Below are positions 44,876 through 57,434 of a stretch of DNA of 64,000 nt, in pieces; position 1 is the stretch's first letter; each line of letters starts with the position of its first letter. The notes below the pieces were generated by a model. The model had not been told where the DNA came from. It ran no database searches and saw only the letters and a list, made by a program, of their open reading frames with translations. The stretch is from positions 15,034,642 through 15,098,641 of the forward strand of contig CM065188.1 of assembly GCA_033026295.1 (NCBI GenBank). The letters are read 5' to 3'. This stretch comes from Channa striata (taxonomy: Eukaryota; Chordata; Actinopteri; Anabantiformes; Channidae). The translations under genes were made by a program, and so were the position numbers.

Positions 44876-47800
44876 TCAGGGGATTTTGTTGATTGTGCTG
44901 TACAAAGTCGCTGAATCCTCCACAGTTTCCTGACTCGTGGCTCTGAAAGACAGAGGGAATCATGAGGAATATGCATTAAGATTAGTCATAAAAATATAAA
45001 CAAAACAACCAGCGTAACAGCAATGGGTGTGCTGGCAGGTTGCGGGTTAGTTACTGTAAGGGCACTGACCTCGGGGCAGTGCTGCCGAATTTGACAGTGG
45101 AGTACTCAACAGACTCGTCCTGTTGGTCTTTGCGTCTTTGGGCTCTAACTGGGTTGATATTGTAATAGATGGGATCTGTCAGGTTCTTTGGGAAGCGGAA
45201 ACTACCATAGTAAAGATCATCCTGCTCCTCTGGCTGACTGTGTTGAACCTGCAAAAACAAACTGAGTTTTCAATCTCATACGTTGCAATGCTGGATCTGG
45301 AAGAAATCTGTATTTATTAGCCACCTATTTTACTTCTTGTTCAAGTCTTGGTGACAAGTTAAGCAGGAGGCATCAGAGACATTTGAACGTGCTTCTGCAT
45401 GACAGACATTTTGAACTCCGAAAAAAAGATGCTGGGTTGAGGGTTACTTCCAAACAATATACTCAATGAGTATTTGAGTCCTCCTCATATTTAAGAAACA
45501 AAAAGCCAAACTTAAATTATCCACCTGCAGCAAACAAAAATTACCGTCTGCTTCTGTGCCCCATCAGTCAGCTCTCAAACTGATTATAAACGGAGTGTTT
45601 CGCTGGACAATGTAAAATATATGTTTGCAAAATAATAGCCAATTAAAGTATTTATTTTACTTGGTAAAGTGATTTTTGCTCCTGAACCTCAGCACACAGC
45701 GTCTGCACATCGGGGTTTTAAGGCGTCACGTTCATCTTCACATAGGATTTACAGCAGTCGTCTGTGAGGCGTGAGCCATGTTTGTTTTAAATGGAGTTCA
45801 TGTTGCAGACCTGCTCACATACTACGTACGTTTCATGTTCATATAAATGTCGGAGATGGAGTCTGAGCAAGATTATCCTTCTGGCGAGCAACACCTTTAA
45901 GATCAGCTGTCAAGCGCTCGAACTTGGACTTCCCATTCAATAGGGGTGGATTAATGGTCAGGGGAGTGACGGGGGAGGATAATGTGTTTTTTCACACTGC
46001 AAAGCCAAAGGGAGCCGCAGCAGAGGGATGACTGAGCCGTGGGTTGCCGACCCCTGACATAGACATGTCAGTGTGTCCACTGACAAACTAAATTTGGATG
46101 TAAACCTAAAAATTCATAGAGGGATGTTTCATTCACCTGACCATATTTCTTTATATTCGGTGGCACGGTGGGGGATTGTAGCCGAGCCCAGCTGTCACTG
46201 GGTGAGAGATCGGGTACATACTTAACAGGTCCCCAGTCTCAGGGCCAACACAGACACATACACAGAAAACCTTTCACACTAACATTTACACCTATGGGCA
46301 ATTTAGGGTCACCAATTGACCTAACATGCATGTCTTTAGACTGTGGGGTAAAACCCGAGCACCCGGAGGAAACCCACACAAGCACGGGGAGAACTAACAA
46401 ACTCCACAAATAAAGAGGATTTGAACCGGTGACCAGCGCTAACCACTGCACCCGTTAACTAACTTTTATGCTGACTCATTGACTAAACGACAAGCTGAAT
46501 ACATTCGCTTGAGCAACTTGTTCCTGACCAGATGAGGTTAACCCAGAAGGGTAATTCAATCAAATTTACTGTGTTGATGTGTTGTGACATCACACTCTTG
46601 AAGATTCAGATTTAGAATAGGGAAATAGACATGTTTCAGTGTTCTTCAACATGTGCCTCTTACAAAGACAATCTGTCAGATCATGATTTTTCATGTATCT
46701 CTATCTGCTGATTCGTTGGTCCTCTGGGGTGACTGACCTCAAATAACTTTCTCAAAAATTTCAACACAGCAGAATACCGTAAGCCATGCTACAGTCCTCA
46801 ACAGAAAATCTGTTGACCTTTAATCCTGCACTCTGCTCCTCACAACCCCCATTGGTTCAGTTCTTGAAAAGGGGTAATTTAGGAGGTAATTCTTTTAAAT
46901 AAAACATAAAGAATTCTGTTTTATCAATGTCACCATTATAGGCAGGAAGGTCTTCAAATAACATGCTAAACACCAACAATGAGGAACCATGAACAAAAAG
47001 ATCAAGAGAACAAGTGCTCGAAGAAAAATCAACATGCAACTGAATTTAACTTCTGAGGGTTCAGGATCAACCAGATCATGTCCAAGAGAAGAGAAGGTTT
47101 AAAGGCAGATGTGTGAACTTATCTGAGGAACCACAATGGGATTTTACATTGTATAATCTACTATTCACTTGTTCAGTGTTGGCGGGTCTATCACCAGGCT
47201 CTGATGATCGCTTGGACGTCGTCTTTTTTCTAATCAGGAGAATTAAACATATATTTAGTTGTAAAACTAACCACATGACATGATTTTCAGCTACTGGATG
47301 AAAACTGCATTATGAATTATCTGCTCACCTTATTAACATGTAGACAAAGAAAAGTATGACAGCAAGGAGGACAGGGAGGATTGTTCCAATGACTGCTAAT
47401 TCCCGAGCTCCAGGGAAAACTGTTATAAACAGAAAGATTCTGGTAATTCAGTGTAAAAACATTTTAGCTCAATGCTTTACAGGGAGCACCGAACATTTTT
47501 TTAGTTTTTTTTTAAACTCAATCTTTGACAGCGAGTATACCTGACTCTAATCCACTTTATTATGACAGTCTTGCGATAAATATCCCATCACAAAATGCAG
47601 ACTTTAACCATTCACTTGCCCCAATAGAAATAACTTACCCTGACATACCATGTTTTACTCTCATAACTGCACAAACTTAGAGTCTGTGCTTCATTTTAGC
47701 ACCTTACACAGATATCAAAACATATTTTAATTTATTTCATCGATTTGCCACTGAATTTCCATCACTGGGATCTTAACGACCTATCATCATTACATCACGG

Positions 47801-50800
47801 TGGAATTTATGGTGTAAAGTAAATGAACTCAAACATTTACCTGCAACAACAGCCAGTTGTAATGTGTTATTATGACGTCCTACATTGTTCTTGGCTTCAC
47901 AGTAATAATTCCCACTGTGTTCAGGTCTGAAGTCAGTGATGGTGAAGATATTTCCTGAAGCTTTTGGTGAGTCTTCATTCTCCTTGTACCAGGTATAATT
48001 AGCTGGTGGATTAGCATCACTGTGACAGCTCAGATTCACTGAACTACCCTCCATTATCTCAGCAGAGGGACTCACTGACACTGAGGGAAACCTTGGAGAA
48101 TCTGGTAACAATTAAACAATGTGTATGGATATAATTTTTATATTAAGATGCATGTAAGAAAGTTGGTCCTAGTTGAAACAATAACATAAAAATAAAATGA
48201 GACTTACACTGGACATTTATTGATAGAAGTGTGGAGTTAATTTGTCCATATTTATTCTCAGACTTGCAGTAGTATGTCCCTTTGTCCTCAGGGCTGACGG
48301 AGGAGAAATGAAGAATGCCACTGTGTCCTCGTTGCAGCGTTATGTTCTCCTTGTACCAGGTATAATTAGCTGCTGGATTAGCATCACTGTGACAGCTCAG
48401 ATTCACTGAACGACCCTCCACTATCTCAGCAGAGGGACTCACTGACACTGAGGGAACCTTTGGAGCATCTACATACAGTATAAATACAAATTATTATATG
48501 TTGACAGTGCTGCACTACATAGGCTCCTATTGTTTTTGCACACTATATGTTAGGATATTAAAAAGATAAAGGTGTTCTTGTAAATTAATGTCTGATAAAA
48601 TGAAAAAAAGAAAATCTACTGGCCCGCTCAATTAATTACAAATCACCTTATCAGACTGTGAAACTGAAGGAGGTAGATAAAATCCAGCTAAGTTGAAAGC
48701 ATATTTCCATAATATAGCTTTGCATGTAAAGTTGGGGGGCTCACAATAAACCGATTGGACATAATTTATCTCAATATGCATCTGCGCATGCACAGATATG
48801 AATTGATACATCTGCGCTCAAAACAGCATTAGCTCTTTAAAGAAAAACACTGTCTTGATGTAAAGCAAACTTTGACAAGAATGTAGAAAGCAGAAGGAAG
48901 CAACTGTTCTTTCAGGCTGAGCAGCAGCTCTAATGAGGAGTGAGGTAGTGCATGTCCCTCTTGCACTTTTTAGCTTAATATGAGTCTTTCACTTACACAT
49001 CACGCCAATAGTGAAGTCCTCAGATCTCCTCCTCCCCAGCTCGTTCTCAGCTGTACAGTAATACTGTCCAGAGTCAGAGGACTGGATGGATCTGAAGACA
49101 AGCTGTGGTTCTTTGTTGATCTCGGTTTGGTTCTTCTTGTACCAGGTATAATTAGCTGCTGGGTTAGAATCACTGCTACAGGTCAGAGTCACTGAACTAC
49201 CCTCCACTATCTCAGCAGACGAACTCGCTGACACTGAAGGAACCTTTGGAGCATCTGGAGGAGATACAAACATACTGTGCATTGAGTGCGAGATGACAAT
49301 GTCATCGTTAAATCTAAATATCATTTAAAAGTTAATATATTAACACAGAAAGGAAGAAAAGAAGCATTTTAACAAGTAACAACTGCATTTTAAATGTTTT
49401 TCATGATTTTTGATTCTTTCTAGAGCGGTCCCAAATACTTTTCATGTAGTTTTATGCTACTTTTTCACTGCTAGAAAACCAGCTGGACTTCACTTGCCTT
49501 TTCGTTTTCCATTGGTTAAAAGTTTTGGATAAAACCTGCTGTACTCCTTTTGACAAGGTGTTATCTTTGACCAGGATTTGTCATTTACCTCTCATATAAA
49601 ACAAATCTCTAGAACAGCTTTCTTCCACCTACGGAACATTGGCAAAATTAGGAGCATCCTGTCTCAAAGCGATGCTGAAAAACTGGTCCATGCATTTGTT
49701 CCTTCTAGATTGGACTACTGTAATTCTCTACTTTCAGGCTGCCCCAGTAACTCTCTAAAAAGCCTTCAATTAATCCAAAATGCTGCAGCAAGATTACTGA
49801 CTGGGATTGGTAAGAGAGATCATGTTTCACCTTCATTAGCTTCTCTAGTTTGGTTTCCCATTAAATGTAGAACAGAATTTAAAACCCTTCTTCCTATACT
49901 ACTATGATATGATGATCTGGTATTAGTAATCTCCTAGTACCAGATCATCCTAATAGACCACTTTGGTCTCAGAATGCAGGCCTACTTGTGGTTCCCAGAA
50001 TGGGAGGCAGAGCCAAGCTCCTCTCCTGTGGAACCAGCTCCCAGTCCACATTCGGGAAGCAGACACCCTCTCTACTTTTAAGACTAGACTGAAAACCTTT
50101 CTCTTTCATAAACCTTATAGTTAGTTCCAGTCATGCTGCTATAGGCTTAGACTGCTGGGGGACCAACCCCTGATGCATTGAGACACTTTTCTGAGGTGGT
50201 TCTGCTGGAGGTTTCTTCCATTAAAGGGAGTTTTTCCTCTCAAATCAAATTTAAAACACAACAAGGATGCAACCGTCCAACCGTCCAAACCTTGTCCAAG
50301 ATTTGATGATGATGCCGAAAAGTGGAAAGTTGTTGGACTATCACATTTACAAAAATTTTGGACAAGGCACTTTAGATATGGGTCTATAGTTAACAGGATC
50401 CGAAGGATCCAGTTTTGGCTTTTTAGGACAGGGGTTCACAACAGCTTTTTTTAAAAAAAGAGGGGAATGTGTCAATAGAAAGAGACAAATCAATCATATT
50501 TTACAGACAAGGACCAGGCGAATCAGTAACATTGTAAAGTAAAAGGGTTGGACCAATGTCAACAGGGCTTTAAGGGTTTAAATGGTTAAAACAGGACAAA
50601 GTGTGGAGAGTATAGGTGTGCGAGGAAGGACAAATATGTCCTTCCTAATGTCCTACACTTTACTGACAAAGCTGAGGGTGTCATGTTTTTAATGGTATCA
50701 ACCAAGGTTTTAGATTAGTAGAATAATCTAATAATCTGATCTGTTTAATCATGACTAAGAGATGTGTCAAGCTCCTTAAGGTGTAATCTGTGTACTTCAA

Positions 50801-53800
50801 CTACCAACCTCCACTCTACCTTATGACAATTTCTCCTAAAATAAAGGGAGCTTTCATTTAGCCAAGGACAATGTTTTTAATGAGAAATAAGACTATGCTT
50901 AAGTCAGAGTTCATACACAACTTTACAGTTGTACGATATAACTGTGATAAACTAGATATTTGCACAATTAGACAAATACTGAAAATGATCATCACTTTTA
51001 AAATCATATATATTTTTTAAAAAGATGGCTTTATGCTATAAACAAGCATAATTAATTTCATAATAGGACAAATTAGAATAAAAACACTCACTTGACAAAT
51101 TATTTTCAATAAATATGTTACTGAAAATGGAAAAAGTAGGAGCGTTTGCCATTACCTGATTGGACAAACAAAACGGCACTAACAGCACAACTAGTGCCAA
51201 GTAAAGCAAAAAGCTACACTACACCCTGATGAGGCATTAACATTATGATCATGTGTGTAATTTTATACAACAGCTCTGCCATGTGTTTATTATTGAGCTC
51301 ATAGCTGGTGGCGGAGTTGTACTGGAGACATTTGGTTGTTTTGGCCACATTATTAAAAATGAGAAGCCAAACTAAGGCTTGAGAAAAAAACGTTTCAGTT
51401 GCAGAAAGTTACTCACGCTACACGGAATATTGACATTAACACACCAACACACACAGCACCTCTCAATCGTTTAGCCTGCAAAAGCAAGTCTTTGCTGCAA
51501 TAGGCTGAGTCTGGATTTGTTTCTCTTTTTATCCATGTTTTATATTTTTCGTTTCCAAGCCAACGCTCATGAAAAAATCTCCCGACACGTTGGCGTTGTC
51601 ATGTCCGACTCAGTGTGTTGGTGGTGGGGCAGGGTCACACACGAAAACAGACTGACTGACCAGTCACACACAGACCCAGGTGTAACGGTTTTAATCTAGT
51701 TTATTTCTCCAAGTACTAAGCGAACTAACCCAGTCGCGCTGCTGTTTATTGTGAAAGACAGTTTCTGTTTCAAGCATTATCGAGCACTTTATGCTAAATT
51801 CAAGAACATTTCCGGCATTGAAAACACAACATTATAAATTCAAGCACCAGCACAAACCATGTTGGTCTGTCACAATATTAAAAACAGACACACAAAGATT
51901 AATTCTATGCCGTGTTGCAGTAAGCGTCATCAGTGAGGATGTTAAAGTCACCAACTATTAAAACAGACTCCAATTTGATAATAGTGGATAAAACCTCTGC
52001 AAACTCATCTAAAAAGTGCCAACCTTAGTCATTTGGCGTTGAGAAGTGCCAACTTAACGAGCCCTGAATCAATTTCCTGCAGGTGATACAGTCACAGTAC
52101 ACAAGGGCAAGTCCTCCTCAACGACCTGTTTCGCGAGCTGGACCAAACACGGAGTTCATTCAGGTGAACAGACTCCAACTCAGGCTGCCCGGTCTCAGTC
52201 AGGAACATGAAGTCTAAGCGTTCCTTGATAAAAACGTCATTTAATATAAAAGCTTTATTCGCAGTGGAACGAGCATTCAGCAGGGAAATCATAATTGGCC
52301 TCACGCCCAGAGGCTCGTGCCGTTGCTTCCCACACACTGAGGCAAAGAACGCAGAACCCGCTCCTGCCTGGTGCCCGGGCACGTAGAACATAGAAAGCTG
52401 CCGCAGTCTTGGCCACCTCATGCCAATTATACTTGAAAGGACCCAACACACAGTCGTTTGCTGACAGGGCAAATATAGCAACATACCAATCACAGATGCC
52501 CCAAAAAAGCAGAGAAGGGGCCAAAGTAGAACACAGGTGCCATCTTGAATATGATGGGGAAAGTCATTGCTGTTTTAAGTGGTGTTAATAAAGCTGTTAC
52601 TGTAATTGTAGCAGGAAAAAAGAAAGTAGAATACAGTGAATCTGAGTCAAATTGAGCCAGTGCTCTTTAGGGGGAAAAGCAGCGAACCGCTACGATAGAA
52701 TCAGCCAATTTTCATCATTAGTCAGTTGCTACATCTGCTTAACGTGCTTTATTTTGTAGGTTTAAGTAATATTTTTTCTTAATAGTTTTACATACATTTG
52801 TTTCTAACCACTGTTACTACATGTTACTTGTAGTGTTTTTGGCACTTGACAGCAATTTTAATAGTTGAGCAAGATAATTAACCATTTTTGATATCTTCAT
52901 TTTCTAACTATTTTTACAAATTCATATTTGTAATTAGGTTCTACAAAAATTAAAAACCAGATCAGAATGTGAATTTGGCTGAACAACTGTAATAACATTT
53001 GTTATATTCATGAAAGACGTAATACTGATTCTGACTGTTTGGGTCAAACTTTCAACATTAAATTATTATTCAGTAAAACAAAAAGCAAACTCACACACTG
53101 GAGGAGATCTGAACTTTTCAAATCCTTTTATGGAACAGGCATAAGTGTCTGCAGTATTAAATGTGTCCAGATGAAAATATTCTTCTCCTTCAACTGCCTG
53201 TTCGTTCTTGTACCAGATGTATTTAGGATGATCAGGTACAGGACAGTTGGTGCCACACATCAGCTCTATCCAGGTAGAAAACTGATTGACTGTCGATCTC
53301 CTCACATGCACCTGGAGCTGAGGATCTGTGAACAATGAAGAGAAATACTTTTTTTTCAATTCAACTGTCAAAATACAAACATACATTCATAGAAATGTTT
53401 GTTAGATATTTAAAAAAAACATTTAGTGAAACTATTACCTGTGACCGATAAAGAGACTCCGGGTCGACCTGTGTATTTCCCTGTGTTGTGGTTTGTGATG
53501 AACCTGAACTTGTACACAGCTGAGTCAGACTCTCTCAGATCAGAGATTGTCAGAGTGCAGTCGTTCTCCTTACAGTGATAGTGCACACGATCTCTGTAAT
53601 CATGTTCTGTTTTCAGATCCATGTATGTATCTCCTTCATTTTTAGTAAACCAGAGTGTTTGTTGAACTGCAGTATCAATGCCATTTATTCTGGCTGGGTA
53701 TCTGTAGGTGCAGCTTATATTCACTGTAGATCCTTTGAAGGCACAGATCTGAGTAGAAGTATAAGTCACATCCCAGAGGTCGTGTACAACTGTAACACAG

Positions 53801-55353
53801 AAAATCAGCAACTGCTGTCAGATTCATGACATCATTTATTTAAATTCACAAATTCTTCCGTTCTTTATAGAATTCCTAGTCTTTTCTTACGGAGTGACTG
53901 CACACATGCCCATTTTTACTTCTGCATTTGTCAGGACACATCGACAGTCTTTTGCCCTCAGATATCAAACCTACAGTCATGTCGAGCTCACTAATCAAAA
54001 CCTTAAACCAAAATGTTCCATCAAACGTTTTCTATGTTAGTGAAAGACTGTGGAGGAAACTCACCCACTGAAGCAGAGCGAGTGTTGTCATGTCCTGTTA
54101 GAGCACAGGAATAACTGTCTGCAGGAGTCGTGGTCCAGATGTCGTTTGTGTAATAATTCTGTGTGTCTGTCTGAATCTGTCCATTCTTGTACCAGGTGTA
54201 TTTAGGATGATCAGGTAGAGGACAACTGCTCTGACAGCTCAGCCGTACGGAATTATGTAATGATCTACTTAACTGTACCCGGAGAGCTGTAAAAGGAAGA
54301 CTAGTGTTCAATTTAAACTGAAGTAGTTAAAAAATGTTAAACATTTGGATCAAATAAATATAAATCATGAAGTAAACTGTTACCTGTGACAGACACAGTG
54401 ACTCCAGGTTGACCAGTATATCTCCCATGTTCTAGGTTTGTTATAAACCTGAACTTGTAGACAGCCGAGTCACTGAGTCTCAGGTCTCTGATTGTCAGAG
54501 AGCATTGATGGTTTTCACAGCGATAATCCACACGACCTGAATAATCCGGGTCTGTTCTCAGATCCACATAAACATTATTACTCGCTTTAACAAACCACAA
54601 TGTTTTCTGAACCTCAATAACAGGGTTTGTTGTGGACGGGTGTGTGTAGCTGCAGTTAATGGTCACTGTTGATCCTTTTACAGCACAGATGTTAGTAGAC
54701 GGGTAAGTCACCAACCAACCATACTGGGTCTGTACCACTGTAACAGAGGAACATCAGAAACCACAATCAGACTCATTACGTCAGAGAACAGAATAACTTT
54801 ACTCGTTTTTGTAGAAATTAACTATTTTTTATATATTTATTGGAAAACCAGCACTACAGGTTTTTAAGTTTCTTGCTGAGGTGACTGGGTGGACTTAAAA
54901 CCTGCAGACACACATGTAACCTCTCCCTAAATCCTGCCCGTTAAAACTAAGTAGATAATTCAGGTGAAAACACATGACGAAGCTTTCAAAACATCAAATC
55001 TGATTAATAGCAATTACCACAAAACTATGTTTTCAACTAGAACTGAACAGAAATACAGTTTGGTGGTCATTTCTCATTTAATTGGGTGGTTTCAATTTAC
55101 ATATTAAAAAAATACTATAATAGATCAGGCCAGTTGCTTTATAGAACATAGAACATAAACAACTGAACAGTTTTTTAACTTAAAAAACCCAAATTGTGAA
55201 ATGTTTGTATTAAAATTGCATTAAGGAACAGAGCGAACAAAATTGGAAAAAAAAAAAAGATGATGAGCTTCATCTTCCGACACGCAAAACCAGGTGGGTG
55301 ACTCTCAGATCTTCAAAATGGTAAGACACTGAGGACATTTCCCATCGAGACAA

Positions 55354-55388
<35 letters not shown>

Positions 55389-57230
55389 AAACTTGTAATT
55401 TGCATAAATCCACAATAACCAAAGTATTTACTTTCCTATTAATCTTAGTGAAAAAAGTAAAATAAAAAACTTACACAAACACATCATACCAGAAATACAG
55501 AAAGGTTTTGTAATAAACTACACTTACTTTACTTGAATGCATCACGTAGAGGAACAGTCTGGGACATGTTTTGAATATTTTTTGGTGTTTTAAATATGTT
55601 CCCAGATGTATCTTATTGTGGAGAGGTGCTGATGACGTCTCCTGTGCAGTCATGCTCTCAGAGTAGCACTAGCACCCGGGCAGAGGTTTCTTTTTCTAAA
55701 CGTTTTGAGTGAGGCTCAATGTGAAATAATTTCAATATATTCTGTTCATAGAAGGATCGAGAGAAAATGGGCCCCCCACCCTTTTTGATCATTGCTTCTC
55801 ATTGTTTGCTGCAATGTTAAATTTGTTTTTAGGAGTTCTGTCTCTGTTTTGTGTCATTTTGTCTTTTATTTGGAATCTATATTTAGGTATTTGATTTGTA
55901 TTTCTGGATGTTGGATATGTTTTTGGTCACTTTGAACCTACTTTGGATGAATGCAGTTCATCATTTTTCAAACCAGAAAAATAAACATTAAGTTCAGAGG
56001 CAGTGGCCCATGGACCTCCCGACCTGATCCGCCTTTGGGCCTGTGATTGGTTGGCCCGTTCAATAATCCACCTGAGTTTTAAATTTATCATGATTTGATA
56101 ATGACTAATACAGGAAGATCTTTGCAAAGTGTGGTGGAGCATAACAGAGCTCGGTGGAGGACGACTGGCTGGAACAGACTAGATTCACTTTCACTCTTCT
56201 GTATTTCCTTTACAGATTGTCAGCAGAGAGATAGAAGCACTCTGTCTGCACGCGTTCGACGCATTAGTTCATCAGGCTGGTCACACTCTAGATCATAAGG
56301 CGCAGAAGTCGTCAAACTTGCACAAATTAACACAAGACAAGAATGATTATGATTAAATTAGGGGAAACATTTCAAAACTGACAACAATTCACGTCCTTCT
56401 TCTCCCCCAAAGATTATTTAAAAACGCCAGAGGTCAGCAGACTGTTGAGTGGAACACAGAACCTCTCTGCTGTGTCCAGTCGGCCTTCTCCTCGCTCTAA
56501 GATGGCTTTACTCACGACGTTCTCTGCATCAGGTGGTCGTAGTTACCAAATTACAAGAAATAAGGAGCTATTAAACTTCCGCATAAAGACGGGTGTCAGA
56601 GTATTTTTATTAAAACAAGACTAAGAATGTGGGTTAAAAAGGGTCAAAGACGATTTTCTCTAAATATAAAAAGAGAGGTCTGATGTCTGACGTTTGAGAA
56701 GAGCCTCTGTATCACACTGCATCAGATAACGTGTCTAATCTACAAACTCAGCGGTGGGATCAGTCACACATGTCTCACCATCAGTTCTAAATCACCAGCA
56801 GCAGCCCTGCATCCAGATCTACAAACGCTTGCGGCCTAGTGTGTCCTGCCAGCACAGAGTGTTGTGATCTCTACACTGCACAGCAAAAAAAACCCCCAGA
56901 AAACCTAAAATTCAAGAAATAATGTTCATGCAACCTCCTATGTACTTAAATGAAAAAAAACAACAACAACTTTGTTTCTTCTTTTCCTATTTTTCGTTTC
57001 TAATGAAACTGAAACAAAGCTTTAATGTCCTCTCCTGACTTTGCATCTGACTTGGCATAAAAGCATCTGCCAAATGACTAAATGTAAACTCGAAAATGAA
57101 TAAAGGCAGTTTCTTTGACTAACTCTCGGCTGTTGTAAGTGTGATCATCAAACAGTATCAGTGTACGTACAGTACCTGGCACGACAAGGAGGAGGATCAC
57201 AAATCCACTCGCTGCTGGTGTTAAACTCAT
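44876..57230 (-). CDS. CD22-like inhibitory receptor gene F, complete and open (796 aa)
   Basis: Exons: leader 57176-57230 (MSLTPAASGFVILLLVVPG), V1 54384-54737, C2a 54065-54286, V2 53439-53789, C2b 53095-53325, Ig 48997-49254, Ig 48208-48468, Ig 47841-48101, TM 47329-47419, tail 47169-47229, 45070-45248 and 44876-44942. The sum is 2391 nt, one uninterrupted ORF. Two V-C2 pairs and three Ig domains precede the helix. Both V domains keep the E-strand Cys (HQCSL, NDCTL) and the F-strand Arg (YKFRFITN). The tail has VEYSTV (Y764, ITIM), TLYSTI (Y789, ITSM-type) and IYYNI with a YxN site. It is more diverged from A-E than they are from each other and shows no lesion, so it is the best candidate for the ancestral functional gene. 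The 3.8 kb intron 49255-53094 carries two LINE fragments. Confidence 0.87.
45070..45248 (-). CDS. Gene F ITIM exon
   Basis: Contains EEQDDLYYGSFRFPKN, DPIYYNINPVRAQRRKD and ESVEYSTVKFGSTAPR. VEYSTV is a consensus ITIM. The exon is 15 nt longer than in C and D. It is followed by 44876-44942, which ends DSATLYSTINKIP and a stop, with a TxYxxI switch-type motif. Confidence 0.85.
46168..46455 (-). repeat. High-copy fish interspersed repeat
   Basis: On the reverse strand the succession of blocks around CTTGTGTGGGTTTCCTCCGG and GGTCAATTGGTGACCCTAAA is the widespread teleost repeat also seen at 60690-61015 in the other orientation. It lies between the ITIM and first tail exons of gene F. Family name not assigned. 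Confidence 0.6.
47329..47419 (-). CDS. Gene F transmembrane exon
   Basis: Encodes FPGARELAVIGTILPVLLAV followed by ILFFVYMLIR, a single helix without charge in its core. The next exon, 47169-47229, begins KKTTSKRSSEPGDRP as the basic membrane-proximal tail. Confidence 0.8.
49560..50245 (+). mobile_element. L2-type LINE fragment
   Basis: An open stretch to 49907 encodes DLSFTSHIKQISRTAFFHLR, then RLDYCNSLLSGCPSNSLKSL and NAAARLLTGIGKRDHVSPS; beyond it the C-terminal region and GTGGTTCTGCTGGAGGTTTC of the 3' tail follow. It lies antisense in the large intron of gene F. Same family as 19495-20340 but better preserved. Confidence 0.85.
50246..51900. other. Gene F large intron, unassigned part
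   Basis: No Ig exon or array-like splice pair found. Frames are short and broken; parts around 50300-50900 may be old retroelement, but I see no diagnostic motif. Confidence 0.4.
51905..52500 (-). mobile_element. LINE endonuclease fragment
   Basis: Minus-strand frames give LLNARSTANKAFILNDVFIK, ERLDFMFLTETGQ and, after frame changes, VLIVGDFNILTDDA near 51935-51965. These are the N-terminal and GDFN motifs of an apurinic-like LINE endonuclease. No reverse transcriptase follows. Confidence 0.75.
53439..53789 (-). CDS. Gene F V2 exon, also with F-strand Arg
   Basis: Reads VVHDLWDVTYTSTQICAFKG, then NISCTYRYPA, NDCTLTISDL and YKFRFITNHNTGKYTG. Unlike the second V domains of A-E, which have YHFTFRT, this one keeps both the E-strand Cys and the Arg, so gene F may have two ligand-binding V domains. 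Confidence 0.85.
54384..54737 (-). CDS. Gene F V1 exon
   Basis: Reads VVQTQYGWLVTYPSTNICAV, then INCSYTHPST, HQCSLTIRDL and SAVYKFRFITNLEHGRYTG. The aromatic residue in the A strand, E-strand Cys and FRF Arg together match the Siglec V-set layout, so sialic-acid binding is plausible. Confidence 0.85.
55355..55386. repeat. (AC)n microsatellite
   Basis: About 15 uninterrupted AC units in intron 1 of gene F. The rest of this 2.4 kb intron contains no recognisable feature. Confidence 0.95.
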
Positions 57231-57401
57231 GGCTGCTCCTCTCAACCCTAGGACTTCAGAGTCGTACTGTAATACAGCACGTAAGAGAAATACATTAAAC
57301 AAGTTCCATTTACAGTTTGAAAAGAATATAGAATATGTCTCAATAACTTTCCCTGCTGAATGGAAGCAAATACCAGCAGTCATGGCGTTAAATATACACC
57401 C

Positions 57402-57434
57402 GACTTCCTTCCTCTTTACTTTATTTACATGCAT
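57402..57434 (-). promoter_or_regulatory. Conserved upstream element of gene F (POU-like plus ETS/PU.1-like)
   Basis: On the minus strand ATGCATGTAAATAAAGTAAA leads into GAGGAAGGAAGTC, 172 bp upstream of the start codon. It contains the best PU.1-type core in the set (AAAGAGGAAGGAAGT). The inverted orphan leader at 18572 has the same AGAAGGAAGTC at similar spacing. Confidence 0.55.
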
